Assembly (NCBI GenBank): GCA_016471375.1
Contig: WGLZ01000054.1
Coordinates: 18,124-82,123 of the forward strand
DNA length: 64,000 bases
DNA from: Cyanobacteria bacterium RI_101
GTDB lineage: Bacteria; Cyanobacteriota; Cyanobacteriia; Cyanobacteriales; Microcystaceae
Direction of reading: 5' to 3'
The translations under genes were made by a program, and so were the position numbers. Shown piece by piece: positions 17,132 to 25,566 of this stretch (the stretch's first letter is position 1; every line of letters begins with the position of its first letter). Under the pieces are notes generated by a model. That model saw only the letters and a list, made by a program, of their open reading frames with translations, had not been told where the DNA came from and did no database searches.

Positions 17132-20131
17132 CTAACCCCGCTCGGTTCCCTGCTGTTGATACAAATAATAATAGCGACCCTTCTGGGCCATTAGCTCCTC
17201 GTGGGTTCCTTGCTCCGCCACGCAACCATTATCCATCAGGATGATCACATCGGCGGTGCGGACGGAACTGAGGCGGTGGGTGATGAAGAAAACGGTGTGC
17301 TCCCGGAAAACTTCCCCTAGGTTAATACAAACCTGTTGCTCGGTGATGTAATCCAGGGCGCTGGTCGCTTCGTCCAAAACCAGAATGCTGGGACGTTGCA
17401 AAACAGAGCGGGCGATGGCGATCCGTTGGCGCTGGCCCCCGGAGAGGGAGGATCCCCGCTCTCCGACTCGGGTGTTGTAGCCGTTGGGCAAGCCCATAAT
17501 GAACTCGTGGGCGGCGGCGGCTTGGGCCGCGGCGATGATCTGCTCCGTGCTGGCCTCGGGGTTGGTCAGGGCGATATTTTCCTGCACCGTGCCGTCGAAG
17601 AGGAGGGTTTCCTGGGGCACGACCCCAATTTGGCGCCGGAGGGAATAGAGTTCCACTTTGCTAATGTCGTAGCCGTCGATTAAAATCCGGCCGCCTTCCG
17701 GCTCGTAGAGGCGAGACAGGAGCTTGGTCAGGGTGCTTTTACCGGCGCCGCTTTGGCCGACGATGGCCACAAAAGTGCCGGGTTCAAAAGCTAAGTTAAC
17801 GTTGTTCAGTTGCAGAGGCCCCTGGGGCTTAAAGCGAAAATTGACGTTTTCAAACTTGACCGCGCCCTTCACTTCCGGCATGGGGATATTGAACCGATCC
17901 CGCTCCGACTCCTGGGGCGTATCGACAATGTCCGCCAGCCGTTCCAGGGACAGCGCCGTTTCTTGGAAGTTTTGCCAGAGTTGGGTTAGGCGCAAAATGG
18001 GGGAGGTGACGTAACCGGCGATGATGCGGAAAGCGATCAGTTGTCCGAGGGTTAATTCCTGTTTCAGCACAAGGTAAGCGCCGACCCAGAGAACCAAAAG
18101 GCCCGAGAGTTGGTTGAGGAAATGGCTGGTGGACCCCGCCAGGGTCGAGGTTAAAACCGTGTTAAAACCGGCGCCGACGTAACGGGCGTATTTATCTTGC
18201 CACTGCCAGCGGGAGCGGAGTTCAATATTTTGGGCCTTGACGGTTTGAATCCCGGACATCACCTCCACCAAGTAGGATTGGGTCTGGGCGTTGCGCTCCG
18301 CCTTTAAGCGCAGTTGGCGCCGAATTAGGGGGGAAAAAACCAGGGTCATCAGCACGAAAATCGGCACAATCCCCAGCGCCACCGCCGTCAACACGGGGCT
18401 ATAGACGATCATCACCACGATATAGACCACGGAGAAGACCGAATCCAGCACCACCGTCAGCGCCGTGCCGGTGAGGAATTGGCGGATATTTTCCAACTCG
18501 TTCACCCGGGTGGAAATTTCCCCCACCGGGCGCTTTTCAAAGTAGCGCAGGGGCAGGCGGAGCAGGTGGTCGATGATCTCCGAGCCGAGGCTCATGTCGA
18601 TGCGGTTGGTGGTATCGACAAATAAGTAAGTTCGTAGTGTGCTTAAAATCGCCTCGAAAATGGCGATGCCGAGGAGGGCGATTCCTAACACCTGCAAGGT
18701 GTCCTGGCTATTTTGGACAATGACCTTATCGATGATGATCTGGATCATCAAGGGGTTAGCCAAGCCAAACAATTGCACGAAGAAAGAGGCCACAAAGACC
18801 AGTAGGAGCACCCATTTATGCTTCTTCAGCGCCGGCCCGAACCAACTGAGACCAAAGCGTTCCTGGGGGGTGTCCTTGGCGGGTTGCAGGAGAATGACCT
18901 CGCCGACGCCGTCCTGACCCCAGGTCTGCAAAAACTCCTGGGGCTTGCGGCGGGTTAGACCCAAACGGGGATCTCCCACCACCACTTGGCGCTCCTGAGC
19001 CTCGTAGACCACCACCAAGCTGTCTTGCCATTGGGTTAAAAAGGGAACTTGCAGTTGGGTAAAGGCTTTGTGGGGCACCCGGGCCAACTGGCTGGTCAGA
19101 CCCATTAACTCCGTAATCGCGCCGCTCACCTGAAGGGAGAGGGTTTCATTGCGTCGCAACTCTTCGTTAACAATGCGCTGAATCACGTCTCGACGAAAAG
19201 GCATGCCAAAATACTGACTCACCATTTGGAAGCAGGCCACCGCCACTTCCTGGGACGTATTGCCCCGCAGAATGGGGTAGGATTTTCGCCCCGACGGCGC
19301 TTTGGGGGGCGGCGCGCCGAGAAGGGAATCATCCGCGTAGGGGATATCGGCGTAGGGGGAGTCTTGAGGGGGTAAAACGGAAACGTCCGACAAGGGAACG
19401 GTTTCGTCCTCGTAAGACACAAAGGTCAATCCCAACTCCGGCACGCCGATAAACCGGGCGGGTTGGTCGCCTTTTACCTCTAGAGTTTTACCGGCGCCGG
19501 GATTGAGGAGATCCCCCGTCGCCAAATCCGACGCCTGACCGCTACTGAGGAACCAGAGATATTCCCTATCCCTTAATTGAGGGTACTGGTCTAGACTATG
19601 AGCGCCCGGCGCTAGGACGCAAACTTGAGAACGAGTGTGGAGTTCTAGGGTCAATTCCCGCAAATCTCCTTCGCCCTGGGCTTGTTTTTGTAGGTGGTTG
19701 CCGATCAAGTCAAACAATTCCGCCCAGGCGGGGGCCTCTTGAAAGTAAGCCTGAAACTGGGGATAGTCTTTTAGAAGTTGTGCGAACGCCTCCAAACTTA
19801 ATCCGGCGCAGACCGACTCCACCGAGGCGATGGCGGTTTCGCAAGGCAGATTGCGTAGAGAATTAACGGCGCCGATCAAAGCTCCGGGTTGTAGAAGTTG
19901 TAAAGTGACGGGCAAATTGGTGCGGGGGTCGTACCCCAACAGACGAGCCTGCCCTTCCACCAGCAGAAAAACATGGTTCGGCGACTTGTTCCGCATAATG
20001 ATCACCTGTCCCATGCGGTAGCGCCAGGTTTCCAGCTTGCCGGCGATGGCGGCGACAACGTCGGGGGGTAGCGTATTAAAGGGCGGCGTCTGGGCGAGGA
20101 AGGATTGGTAATCTGTTAGGGTTAAAGGCAT
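17132..20131 (-). CDS. Type I secretion ABC exporter with cyclic-nucleotide-binding and inactive C39-like domains
   Basis: A 999-residue fused exporter. In order: a cyclic-nucleotide-binding-like domain (about 20-130; NHVFLLVEGQARLL, QPGALIGAVNSL), a linker, a C39 peptidase-like domain (about 285-415), a six-helix ABC membrane domain (about 435-720) and a nucleotide-binding domain with Walker A GQSGAGKST (about 790), signature LSGGQRQRIAIARS and Walker B ILVLDEATSALD. In the C39-like domain the catalytic Cys of the family motif is replaced (SQEVAVACFQM) and the usual HxVV histidine is also absent (SLVVVYEA). It should therefore bind rather than cleave leaders, as in HlyB. The PPIase gene is upstream and hlyD downstream. 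The nature of the exported protein is unknown. Confidence 0.93.
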   Translation of the reverse strand: MPLTLTDYQSFLAQTPPFNTLPPDVVAAIAGKLETWRYRMGQVIIMRNKSPNHVFLLVEGQARLLGYDPRTNLPVTLQLLQPGALIGAVNSLRNLPCETAIASVESVCAGLSLEAFAQLLKDYPQFQAYFQEAPAWAELFDLIGNHLQKQAQGEGDLRELTLELHTRSQVCVLAPGAHSLDQYPQLRDREYLWFLSSGQASDLATGDLLNPGAGKTLEVKGDQPARFIGVPELGLTFVSYEDETVPLSDVSVLPPQDSPYADIPYADDSLLGAPPPKAPSGRKSYPILRGNTSQEVAVACFQMVSQYFGMPFRRDVIQRIVNEELRRNETLSLQVSGAITELMGLTSQLARVPHKAFTQLQVPFLTQWQDSLVVVYEAQERQVVVGDPRLGLTRRKPQEFLQTWGQDGVGEVILLQPAKDTPQERFGLSWFGPALKKHKWVLLLVFVASFFVQLFGLANPLMIQIIIDKVIVQNSQDTLQVLGIALLGIAIFEAILSTLRTYLFVDTTNRIDMSLGSEIIDHLLRLPLRYFEKRPVGEISTRVNELENIRQFLTGTALTVVLDSVFSVVYIVVMIVYSPVLTAVALGIVPIFVLMTLVFSPLIRRQLRLKAERNAQTQSYLVEVMSGIQTVKAQNIELRSRWQWQDKYARYVGAGFNTVLTSTLAGSTSHFLNQLSGLLVLWVGAYLVLKQELTLGQLIAFRIIAGYVTSPILRLTQLWQNFQETALSLERLADIVDTPQESERDRFNIPMPEVKGAVKFENVNFRFKPQGPLQLNNVNLAFEPGTFVAIVGQSGAGKSTLTKLLSRLYEPEGGRILIDGYDISKVELYSLRRQIGVVPQETLLFDGTVQENIALTNPEASTEQIIAAAQAAAAHEFIMGLPNGYNTRVGERGSSLSGGQRQRIAIARSVLQRPSILVLDEATSALDYITEQQVCINLGEVFREHTVFFITHRLSSVRTADVIILMDNGCVAEQGTHEELMAQKGRYYYLYQQQGTERG

Positions 20132-20146
20132 AGGAATTGATAAAAT

Positions 20147-20230
20147 TTAGGTTTATTTAGTTAGGTTTATTTAAACAGGCATTGCGCTTGGCGGGAGTTG
20201 ATATCTGATATCTGTTAACTGATATCTGAT
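20147..20230 (+). repeat. Two tracts of 7-base-periodic repeats upstream of the ABC exporter
   Basis: A 13-base unit TTAGGTTTATTTA occurs at 20147-20159 and 20161-20173, a period of 14 (two heptamers). Further on, TGATATC, TGATATC, TGTTAAC, TGATATC and a partial TGAT run from 20199 to 20230, up to the stop codon of the PPIase gene. Both fit the cyanobacterial heptamer (STRR) type. They occupy most of the 98-base gap between the PPIase and ABC genes. Confidence 0.7.
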
Positions 20231-21033
20231 TAGGGGGCGTCCCAAGGGGACTCTAAGAGGATTAAATCGGAGGAGTCGGCAATCGGCGCCGGAGTTTCCG
20301 CTTCCGGGGGCGGGAACAGCTTCACCTCTTTTTGCAATTGGTTGAGGAGCCAGCGCTGGAAGAGGTCGTTCCGCAGTCGGGCCCGCATGGCGTCGTCCAG
20401 TTGGCTGGCCAGATATTTTTCTAATCTTAGGACAACCCACCATTCCCCGATCTGGGCGGGCGGCGCTAGTTGGCCGGCGGGGGTGGTTTTCAGAATTTGC
20501 ACAATTTGGGGATGGGGCACGTTCAACTCCACGGGGCCGATGAGACCGCCGGTTTCCGCCTCTCCCCCTTCCGAGTATTGGCGAGCCAGTTGGGCGAAAT
20601 CTTCTTCCCCTTCCTGAATACGGAAATAAAGCTCCTGGGCGATACCCGGCTCCCGGGTGCGGATTAGGGAATAGACGACGCGGTCGAGTTTATCCTTGCT
20701 GGCTAAAAAATGCCCTTCGATTTGGTCTTCCCAAGTTTTGCGTTTGAATTGTTCCAGCTTTAAATCTCTAACAACATAGGCTTTTAACTGCTCTAGGGTC
20801 ATGCCGGACTGAGCGAGGAACCCTTGTAGGCTCTCTTCGTTGGCGATCTGGTTCTGCTGGCAGAAAAACGCTAGGGCCCGGTCTTGCTCTTCGGCGCTAC
20901 AGCCAATATCAACGATCGCTTGATCGACGATGATTTCCCTTGCCAGACGGGGCAAGAACTGGTACTGCGCCAGAAGGGGGTATAGCTCCCGGTCTTGAAT
21001 TTGGCGAGCGCCCACTTGCATCACGACAGCCAT
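20230..21033 (-). CDS. Parvulin-type peptidylprolyl isomerase (PpiC/SurA-like)
   Basis: A 267-residue protein with an N-terminal helical SurA/trigger-like chaperone part (about 1-115) and a parvulin domain (about 120-215) recognised by ELYFRIQEGEEDFAQLARQYSEG, GGLIGPVEL, and AGQLAPPAQIGEWWVVLRLEK. No signal peptide or membrane segment is visible at the N-terminus (MAVVMQVGARQI), so it should be cytoplasmic. That is unusual for SurA-like proteins and suggests that it prepares the substrate of the adjacent exporter before secretion. It is the first gene of the presumed operon with the ABC exporter and HlyD. Confidence 0.88.
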   Translation of the reverse strand: MAVVMQVGARQIQDRELYPLLAQYQFLPRLAREIIVDQAIVDIGCSAEEQDRALAFFCQQNQIANEESLQGFLAQSGMTLEQLKAYVVRDLKLEQFKRKTWEDQIEGHFLASKDKLDRVVYSLIRTREPGIAQELYFRIQEGEEDFAQLARQYSEGGEAETGGLIGPVELNVPHPQIVQILKTTPAGQLAPPAQIGEWWVVLRLEKYLASQLDDAMRARLRNDLFQRWLLNQLQKEVKLFPPPEAETPAPIADSSDLILLESPWDAP

Positions 21034-21111
21034 AGAAATAAATGCTGAACTTTGGAACTTTGATCCCCAGTACTGTAGCAGATTCCCGCCCAGGTCGAGT
21101 AGGCGGTTCGG

Positions 21112-21138
21112 GGTTGGGAATTAGGGATTAGGGATTAG
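21112..21138 (+). repeat. Tandem heptamer repeats upstream of the PPIase gene
   Basis: The units GGGAATT, AGGGATT, AGGGATT and AG follow one another with a period of seven. This is the same class as the tract at 17094-17126 and lies in the divergent region between the PPIase and the sugar-binding lipoprotein genes. Confidence 0.65.
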
Positions 21139-21236
21139 AGGCGATTTTAGGGCCTAGCGCCGCCTCCCTGCTAAGATTTTTGGCGTTGACAATTTATTTG
21201 GGGCTTTAACCTGGCATAACGCCGGTGAGACTGGTA

Positions 21237-22517
21237 ATGGGACTGAAAAATTTGGGTAAATGGCTCGGGTGGGCGCTGGGGGGTCTGCTCCTCAGTTGGT
21301 TAATGAGTTGTCAAACGACTCCGGCGCCGACGGGGGGGATTGAGTTTTGGACGATGCAACTCCAGCCGAAGTTTACGCCCTACTTTACGGAATTGTTGAC
21401 GACCTTCCAGCAGGAGCCGGAGGGAACAGACGTGAAATGGGTAGATATTCCCTGGGAAGCCATGGAGAGCAAGATTTTAACCGCCGTCTCCGCCAATACG
21501 GCGCCGGACGTGGTTAACCTCAATCCCAAATTCGCCGCCCAACTGGCCGCCAAAAACGCCTGGCTGAACCTAGACGAACAGGTCAGCCCCGAGGTGAAGG
21601 CTCGCTATTTGCCCAACATCTGGCGAGCCAATAGTCTGGAGGGAAAAACCTTCGGCTTTCCTTGGTATCTCACCACTAAGGTCACTGTTTATAACCAAGA
21701 TTTACTCCAACAAGCGGGGTTAACGGCGCCGCCCGCCACCTTTGCGGAATTGGCCCAGGCGGCCAAAACGATTAAGGAGAAAACCGGCAAATACGGCTTC
21801 TTTGTCACCTTGGCGCCCAACGACTCCGGGGAAGTGATGGAGAGTTTCCCCCAGATGGGCGTTGAACTACTGGACGACCAAGGAAAGGCCGCCTTTAACA
21901 GCGCCGCCGGCAAAGCCGCGTTTCAGTATTGGGTGGATCTCTATCAACAGGGCCTGCTCCCGCCGGAAGTCTTGACCCAGGGTCACCGTCACGCCGTGGA
22001 ACTCTATCAAAGCGGCGCCATCGCCCTCCTCTCCACCGGGCCGGAATTTCTCACCAGCATTGAAACCAACGCCCCCCAAATCGCTAAGGTCTCCGCCGCG
22101 GCGCCGCAAATTACGGGATCTACCGGCAAAACCAATGTGGCCGTGATGAATTTAGTCATTCCCCGAGCGACCAAAAATCCCCAGGCGGCGCTGAACTTGG
22201 CCCAATTCGTCACCAACGCCGAGAATCAACTGGCCTTCGCTCAAGCGGCCAATGTTCTGCCTTCCGCCCAAGCCGCGGTCGAGGCCTACATTAAACAGTT
22301 AGAGCGGGGGGGAAAAACGACGGCCCTTGAGCAAGCTCGCCTCGTCAGCGCCGAGCAACTGAAAACCGCTGAAGTGCTGATTCCCCCCCGCAAAAATATC
22401 GGTCTCCTGCAAAAGGCGCTCTACGAAAACCTCGCCGCCGCCATGCTGAAGCAAAAAACCGTGGAGCAGGCGCTGGCGGACGCGGCCCAGGCCTGGGATA
22501 GTCAGGCTCAGTCTTAA
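21237..22517 (+). CDS. Extracellular solute-binding lipoprotein, sugar ABC transporter type
   Basis: A family 1 substrate-binding protein of the maltose/glycerol-3-phosphate type, about 426 residues. It starts with a lipoprotein signal: positively charged MGLKNLGKW, hydrophobic core and lipobox LMSC, so Cys is lipidated in the periplasm. The mature part begins IEFWTMQLQPKFTPYF and contains APDVVNLNPKFAAQLAAKNAW, typical of the fold. A GTG 12 bases upstream is an alternative start. No permease or ATPase gene is adjacent, so it must cooperate with components encoded elsewhere. The substrate is most likely a sugar, but which one cannot be told. Confidence 0.88.
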   Translation: MGLKNLGKWLGWALGGLLLSWLMSCQTTPAPTGGIEFWTMQLQPKFTPYFTELLTTFQQEPEGTDVKWVDIPWEAMESKILTAVSANTAPDVVNLNPKFAAQLAAKNAWLNLDEQVSPEVKARYLPNIWRANSLEGKTFGFPWYLTTKVTVYNQDLLQQAGLTAPPATFAELAQAAKTIKEKTGKYGFFVTLAPNDSGEVMESFPQMGVELLDDQGKAAFNSAAGKAAFQYWVDLYQQGLLPPEVLTQGHRHAVELYQSGAIALLSTGPEFLTSIETNAPQIAKVSAAAPQITGSTGKTNVAVMNLVIPRATKNPQAALNLAQFVTNAENQLAFAQAANVLPSAQAAVEAYIKQLERGGKTTALEQARLVSAEQLKTAEVLIPPRKNIGLLQKALYENLAAAMLKQKTVEQALADAAQAWDSQAQS

Positions 22518-22628
22518 TCCATTGGGGGAGAGCGGCGCCGGTTCTTGCCCCAAACTCTGCTTCGAGGAACGGAAATGTTAGCCTAGATAGACAAAAATTT
22601 TGGCCGCCAAGTTACGGGTAAACGAGTT

Positions 22629-23690
22629 ATGGATAAAAAAGCGCTTGTCGGACTCTCAGGCGGCGTCGATAGTTCCGTCGCCGCGGCGCTGCTCCAGCGT
22701 CAGGGCTACGATTTGGTCGGCGTCACCCTTTGGTTAATGAAGGGCAAGGGGCAATGTTGCTCGGAGGGAATGGTGGACGCGGCGTTTATCTGCGAGCAGT
22801 TGGGGATTCCCCACCAGATTGTGGATAGCCGGGACGTTTTTCAAACGGAAATTTTGGACTACGTGGTCTCCAGCTATCAAGAGGGGATCACGCCTCTGCC
22901 CTGTTCCCAATGTAACCGGGCGGTGAAGTTTGGTCCCCTGTCGCGCTACGGGCGGGAAACCTTCGGCATTGACCGAGTGGCGACGGGGCATTACGCCCGG
23001 GTCTCCCGAGATCCCGAAAACGGGCGCTGGCAACTCCTGCGGGCGTTAGATCGTCATAAGGATCAGTCCTATTTCCTCTACGACCTCAGTCAAGAGGTTC
23101 TAAGCGGGGTTCTCTTTCCCCTGGGAGAGCTAACCAAGACCCAAACTCGTCAAATCGCCGAGGAATTGGGTCTAAAAACCGCCGCTAAACCGGAAAGTCA
23201 GGATCTCTGTCTGGTGGAAGCCCACGGCTCCATGGGAACCTTTTTAAACCAGTACCTTGCGCCGAAACCCGGAGACATCGTCGATCTGGAAGGCCGGGTT
23301 CTCGGACAACACGAAGGTATTCATCATTACACCATCGGGCAACGCAAAGGGTTGGGAGTGGCGGCGCCGGAGCCGCTCTATGTGGTCAAGCTCGATCCCG
23401 TCAGAAACCGGGTCATTGTCGGCAATCGGGACAGCGCCGGAAGCGGGGAGTGCCGGGTCCATCGCCTGAACTGGGTTTCCATTCCCGAACCCCGGCAACC
23501 TTTAACCTGCGAAGTTCAAGTCCGCTATCGGTCGGCGCCGGTGGCCGTCCTCGCCATTCCCGCCGAGGACGGGCGTTTACGACTGCGCTTTGGGGAGCCT
23601 CAATTTGGGATTACGCCGGGCCAGGCGGCGGTTTTTTACCAGGGAGAAAAACTGCTGGGGGGCGGTATTATTGAACGACCAACGGACTAA
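22629..23690 (+). CDS. mnmA: tRNA-specific 2-thiouridylase MnmA
   Basis: Thiolates U34 of tRNA-Lys, -Glu and -Gln using ATP and persulfide sulfur. The 353 residues have the PP-loop SGGVDSSVA, the catalytic Cys in [16 protein letters not shown], and the second Cys in [10 protein letters not shown]. The interaction loop includes [22 protein letters not shown], and the C-terminal beta-barrel follows. The length is normal. Its stop codon overlaps by four bases with the end of the convergent DnaJ-pentapeptide gene. Confidence 0.97.
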   Translation: MDKKALVGLSGGVDSSVAAALLQRQGYDLVGVTLWLMKGKGQCCSEGMVDAAFICEQLGIPHQIVDSRDVFQTEILDYVVSSYQEGITPLPCSQCNRAVKFGPLSRYGRETFGIDRVATGHYARVSRDPENGRWQLLRALDRHKDQSYFLYDLSQEVLSGVLFPLGELTKTQTRQIAEELGLKTAAKPESQDLCLVEAHGSMGTFLNQYLAPKPGDIVDLEGRVLGQHEGIHHYTIGQRKGLGVAAPEPLYVVKLDPVRNRVIVGNRDSAGSGECRVHRLNWVSIPEPRQPLTCEVQVRYRSAPVAVLAIPAEDGRLRLRFGEPQFGITPGQAAVFYQGEKLLGGGIIERPTD

Positions 23691-24343
23691 GCGTGACGAG
23701 CGCCGTCGGGGAGAATCGCGCCGCTGAGACGAGCGCCGGTGAGTTTGACCATTAGTCGATTCCCGGCCCGGACTTTAGCGCCGGTTAAATCCGCTTCCCG
23801 CAGATCGGCGCCGCTGAGATCGGCGCCCATTAAATCCGCTTCTCGTAAATTGGCGCCCCGGAGGTTGGCTTCCAGTAAATTAGCCCGCACTAATTTGGCT
23901 CGGAAGAGGTTGGCGTTTTCCAGGTTGACCTGGTGGAGAAAACTGTCGCTAAGGTCGGCGTAACTCAGATTGGCTTGGCTCAAGGTTCGCCCTGACAGAT
24001 CTTTTTCTTTCAAATTCGCCCCCTGGAGATCGGCGCCGGTAAAATCCCGATAATAGGGGCGCTGGCGGCAGGGCGCCGCGGGTTTCGTTTTTGGGGCGGA
24101 GGGGGGCTTCGGCGCCGGGGCCGGCGGTTCTGATTCTTGACGCAACCGCTCCCGCAGGCGGTCGTGGGCTTCGTTAATTTGCTTCAGTTTATCGGCGGCC
24201 TTTTCCCGTAGGCGGGCGGGATGGAGGGGCAAGCGGTCTGGATGCCAGATAAAGGCCAAATCCCGGTACGCCTGGTGAACCTCTTCTAGGCCGACGCCGG
24301 GGTCTAAACCCAGAATCTGGTAGTAATGACTGAAATCTTCCAT
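23687..24343 (-). CDS. DnaJ-domain protein with pentapeptide repeats
   Basis: A 218-residue fusion. Residues 1-65 form a J domain with the Hsp70-stimulating tripeptide HPD at 34-36 (FIWHPDRLP), here with the beginning [22 protein letters not shown] Pro/Ala/Lys-rich linker follows (about 75-98). About 18 pentapeptide repeats A(D/N)LXX fill residues 105-205 ([20 protein letters not shown]), predicted to build a right-handed quadrilateral beta-helix. The likely start is the Met at 24343; another lies five codons upstream. The J domain implies an Hsp70 partner; the role of the helix is unknown. It overlaps mnmA tail to tail by four bases. Confidence 0.9.
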   Translation of the reverse strand: MEDFSHYYQILGLDPGVGLEEVHQAYRDLAFIWHPDRLPLHPARLREKAADKLKQINEAHDRLRERLRQESEPPAPAPKPPSAPKTKPAAPCRQRPYYRDFTGADLQGANLKEKDLSGRTLSQANLSYADLSDSFLHQVNLENANLFRAKLVRANLLEANLRGANLREADLMGADLSGADLREADLTGAKVRAGNRLMVKLTGARLSGAILPDGARHA

Positions 24344-24517
24344 AACGCCGACTCCCAACCGATTAAAGAAATGGGACTTTATCCTGAAGGAACCCCTAGC
24401 GGGGGGGGGTAAATCCTACGATAGCGGAGATTCCGGTTCTGGACGCCGCCGTTCAAGTTCGGGGATTCGATTGAGCGTATACTTTAATCGCTCAGCTCAT
24501 TTGCTCCCTTTTTTTTC

Positions 24518-24766
24518 TTGTCTAAACCGCCCCTTTCTCCCCAACGTTACGCCCGCCTCAAGGCCGAAGCCGAAGCGCCTTACCGGGGTCTGCGTCGTTT
24601 TGCCTATCTTGGTCTCGGCGCCTCCGCTTTCATCGGCGCCTTTATTTTTTCGCTCCAACTCTTGGCGGGGAAAGATCCCGGCGCTCTGCTCCCCAACTTA
24701 GCTCTCCAACTGGGGTTAGCGGCGCTGATGATTGCCCTTTACCGCTGGGACGCGCCCAAGGAATAA
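24518..24766 (+). CDS. DUF3493 family small membrane protein (TTG start)
   Basis: An 82-residue protein conserved in cyanobacteria and chloroplasts; the plant relative has been linked to photosystem II accumulation (LPA3). The phrase LSPQRYARLKAEAEAPYRGLRRFAYL is typical and two hydrophobic segments follow (about 29-50 and 58-75). No ATG or GTG fits the family N-terminus; the TTG at 24518 gives MSKPPLSPQRY, matching relatives. Its last 28 bases overlap the end of the convergent birA gene. A role in photosystem biogenesis is inferred from the family only. Confidence 0.82.
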   Translation: MSKPPLSPQRYARLKAEAEAPYRGLRRFAYLGLGASAFIGAFIFSLQLLAGKDPGALLPNLALQLGLAALMIALYRWDAPKE

Positions 24767-25515
24767 CCCAATTGCAAACTACCGGGGGGAAAGAAGCGGC
24801 GAACCCGAGCGCCGGGAGAATAACATAAAATTTCTAAATCCCCTTGGGCCGTGACGCCTTGAATGACGCCTTGACCGCCGCCGGGTAGTTTGATTTCCAG
24901 ACCCCGATGGGAAAAGTACTGGTGATAGCCGTCTAAAATCGGCGCTAGACCTTCTTTTTCGTGGGCGGTTAAGCCCCGAATTAACCCCGTCAGCGCCGAG
25001 GCTAATAAATCCTCTAGGGTTTGTAGCGCCCCTAAACCGGCGGAGCGACAAAAGGGTTGAAGCTGAGCGCCGGTGGGGGGAACCGGATTAGCCCAATTGA
25101 GACCGGCGCCGATCACTAGAGCGTTCCCCTTGGCTTCGAGTTTAATTCCCCCCAGTTTTCGCCCCTCTAAAAGCAGATCGTTGGGCCACTTTAACCCCGC
25201 GGGAGCGCCGACTTGATTTAACGCGTCCGCTAGACCCCAGGCGCTGGCTAAAACCCAGGGCGCCTGGGGGAGCAGATCCCGTTTCGGCGCCCAAAGTAAG
25301 GATAAGTATAAGCCCCCCGGCTCCGAGCGCCAGACCCGGCCCCATTGGCCCCGACCGGCGCTTTGGCTCTCGGCCTGAACCGCTAGGGGCGGCGTTTGAC
25401 CCGCCGTTAACAGGCGCCAAGCGACGGCGTTGGTGGAGTCCGTTTCCCCGAGGCGCCAGAGGGGGAAACTCAACTCACCGACCGTGAAAACCTCGATAGA
25501 AGCGGGCGCGGCCAT
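24739..25515 (-). CDS. birA: Biotin--[acetyl-CoA-carboxylase] ligase
   Basis: Attaches biotin to the carrier protein of acetyl-CoA carboxylase via biotinyl-AMP. The catalytic motifs are present: ETDSTN, SAGRGQWGRVW (GRGxxGR loop), GLKWPNDLLLEGRKLGGIKLE and GLNWAN. There is no N-terminal helix-turn-helix, so it is a monofunctional ligase without the repressor role of the E. coli protein. I prefer the Met at 25515 (MAAPASIEVF) to one 21 codons upstream, which would overlap the divergent ycf23 gene. The 3' end overlaps the DUF3493 gene by 28 bases. Confidence 0.92.
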   Translation of the reverse strand: MAAPASIEVFTVGELSFPLWRLGETDSTNAVAWRLLTAGQTPPLAVQAESQSAGRGQWGRVWRSEPGGLYLSLLWAPKRDLLPQAPWVLASAWGLADALNQVGAPAGLKWPNDLLLEGRKLGGIKLEAKGNALVIGAGLNWANPVPPTGAQLQPFCRSAGLGALQTLEDLLASALTGLIRGLTAHEKEGLAPILDGYHQYFSHRGLEIKLPGGGQGVIQGVTAQGDLEILCYSPGARVRRFFPPGSLQLGYSLGASQR

Positions 25516-25530
25516 GGACTCTCCTTCCGC

Positions 25531-25536
25531 TATAAT
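25531..25536 (+). promoter_or_regulatory. Possible -10 box of the ycf23-like gene
   Basis: A perfect TATAAT lies 31 bases before the ATG at 25567. No convincing -35 box is found 16-18 bases upstream, so this is tentative. Confidence 0.35.
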
Positions 25537-25566
25537 GGGGAACAATTCAAAATTATCATTAACGCT

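Noticed and set aside
20147..20230. Possible CRISPR array
   Set aside because: Units are 7 or 14 bases without spacers; this is tandem repetition, not an array. No cas genes in the window.
21186..21191. TTGACA upstream of the sugar-binding lipoprotein
   Set aside because: Best -10-like sequences lie at spacings of 13 or 23, neither acceptable.
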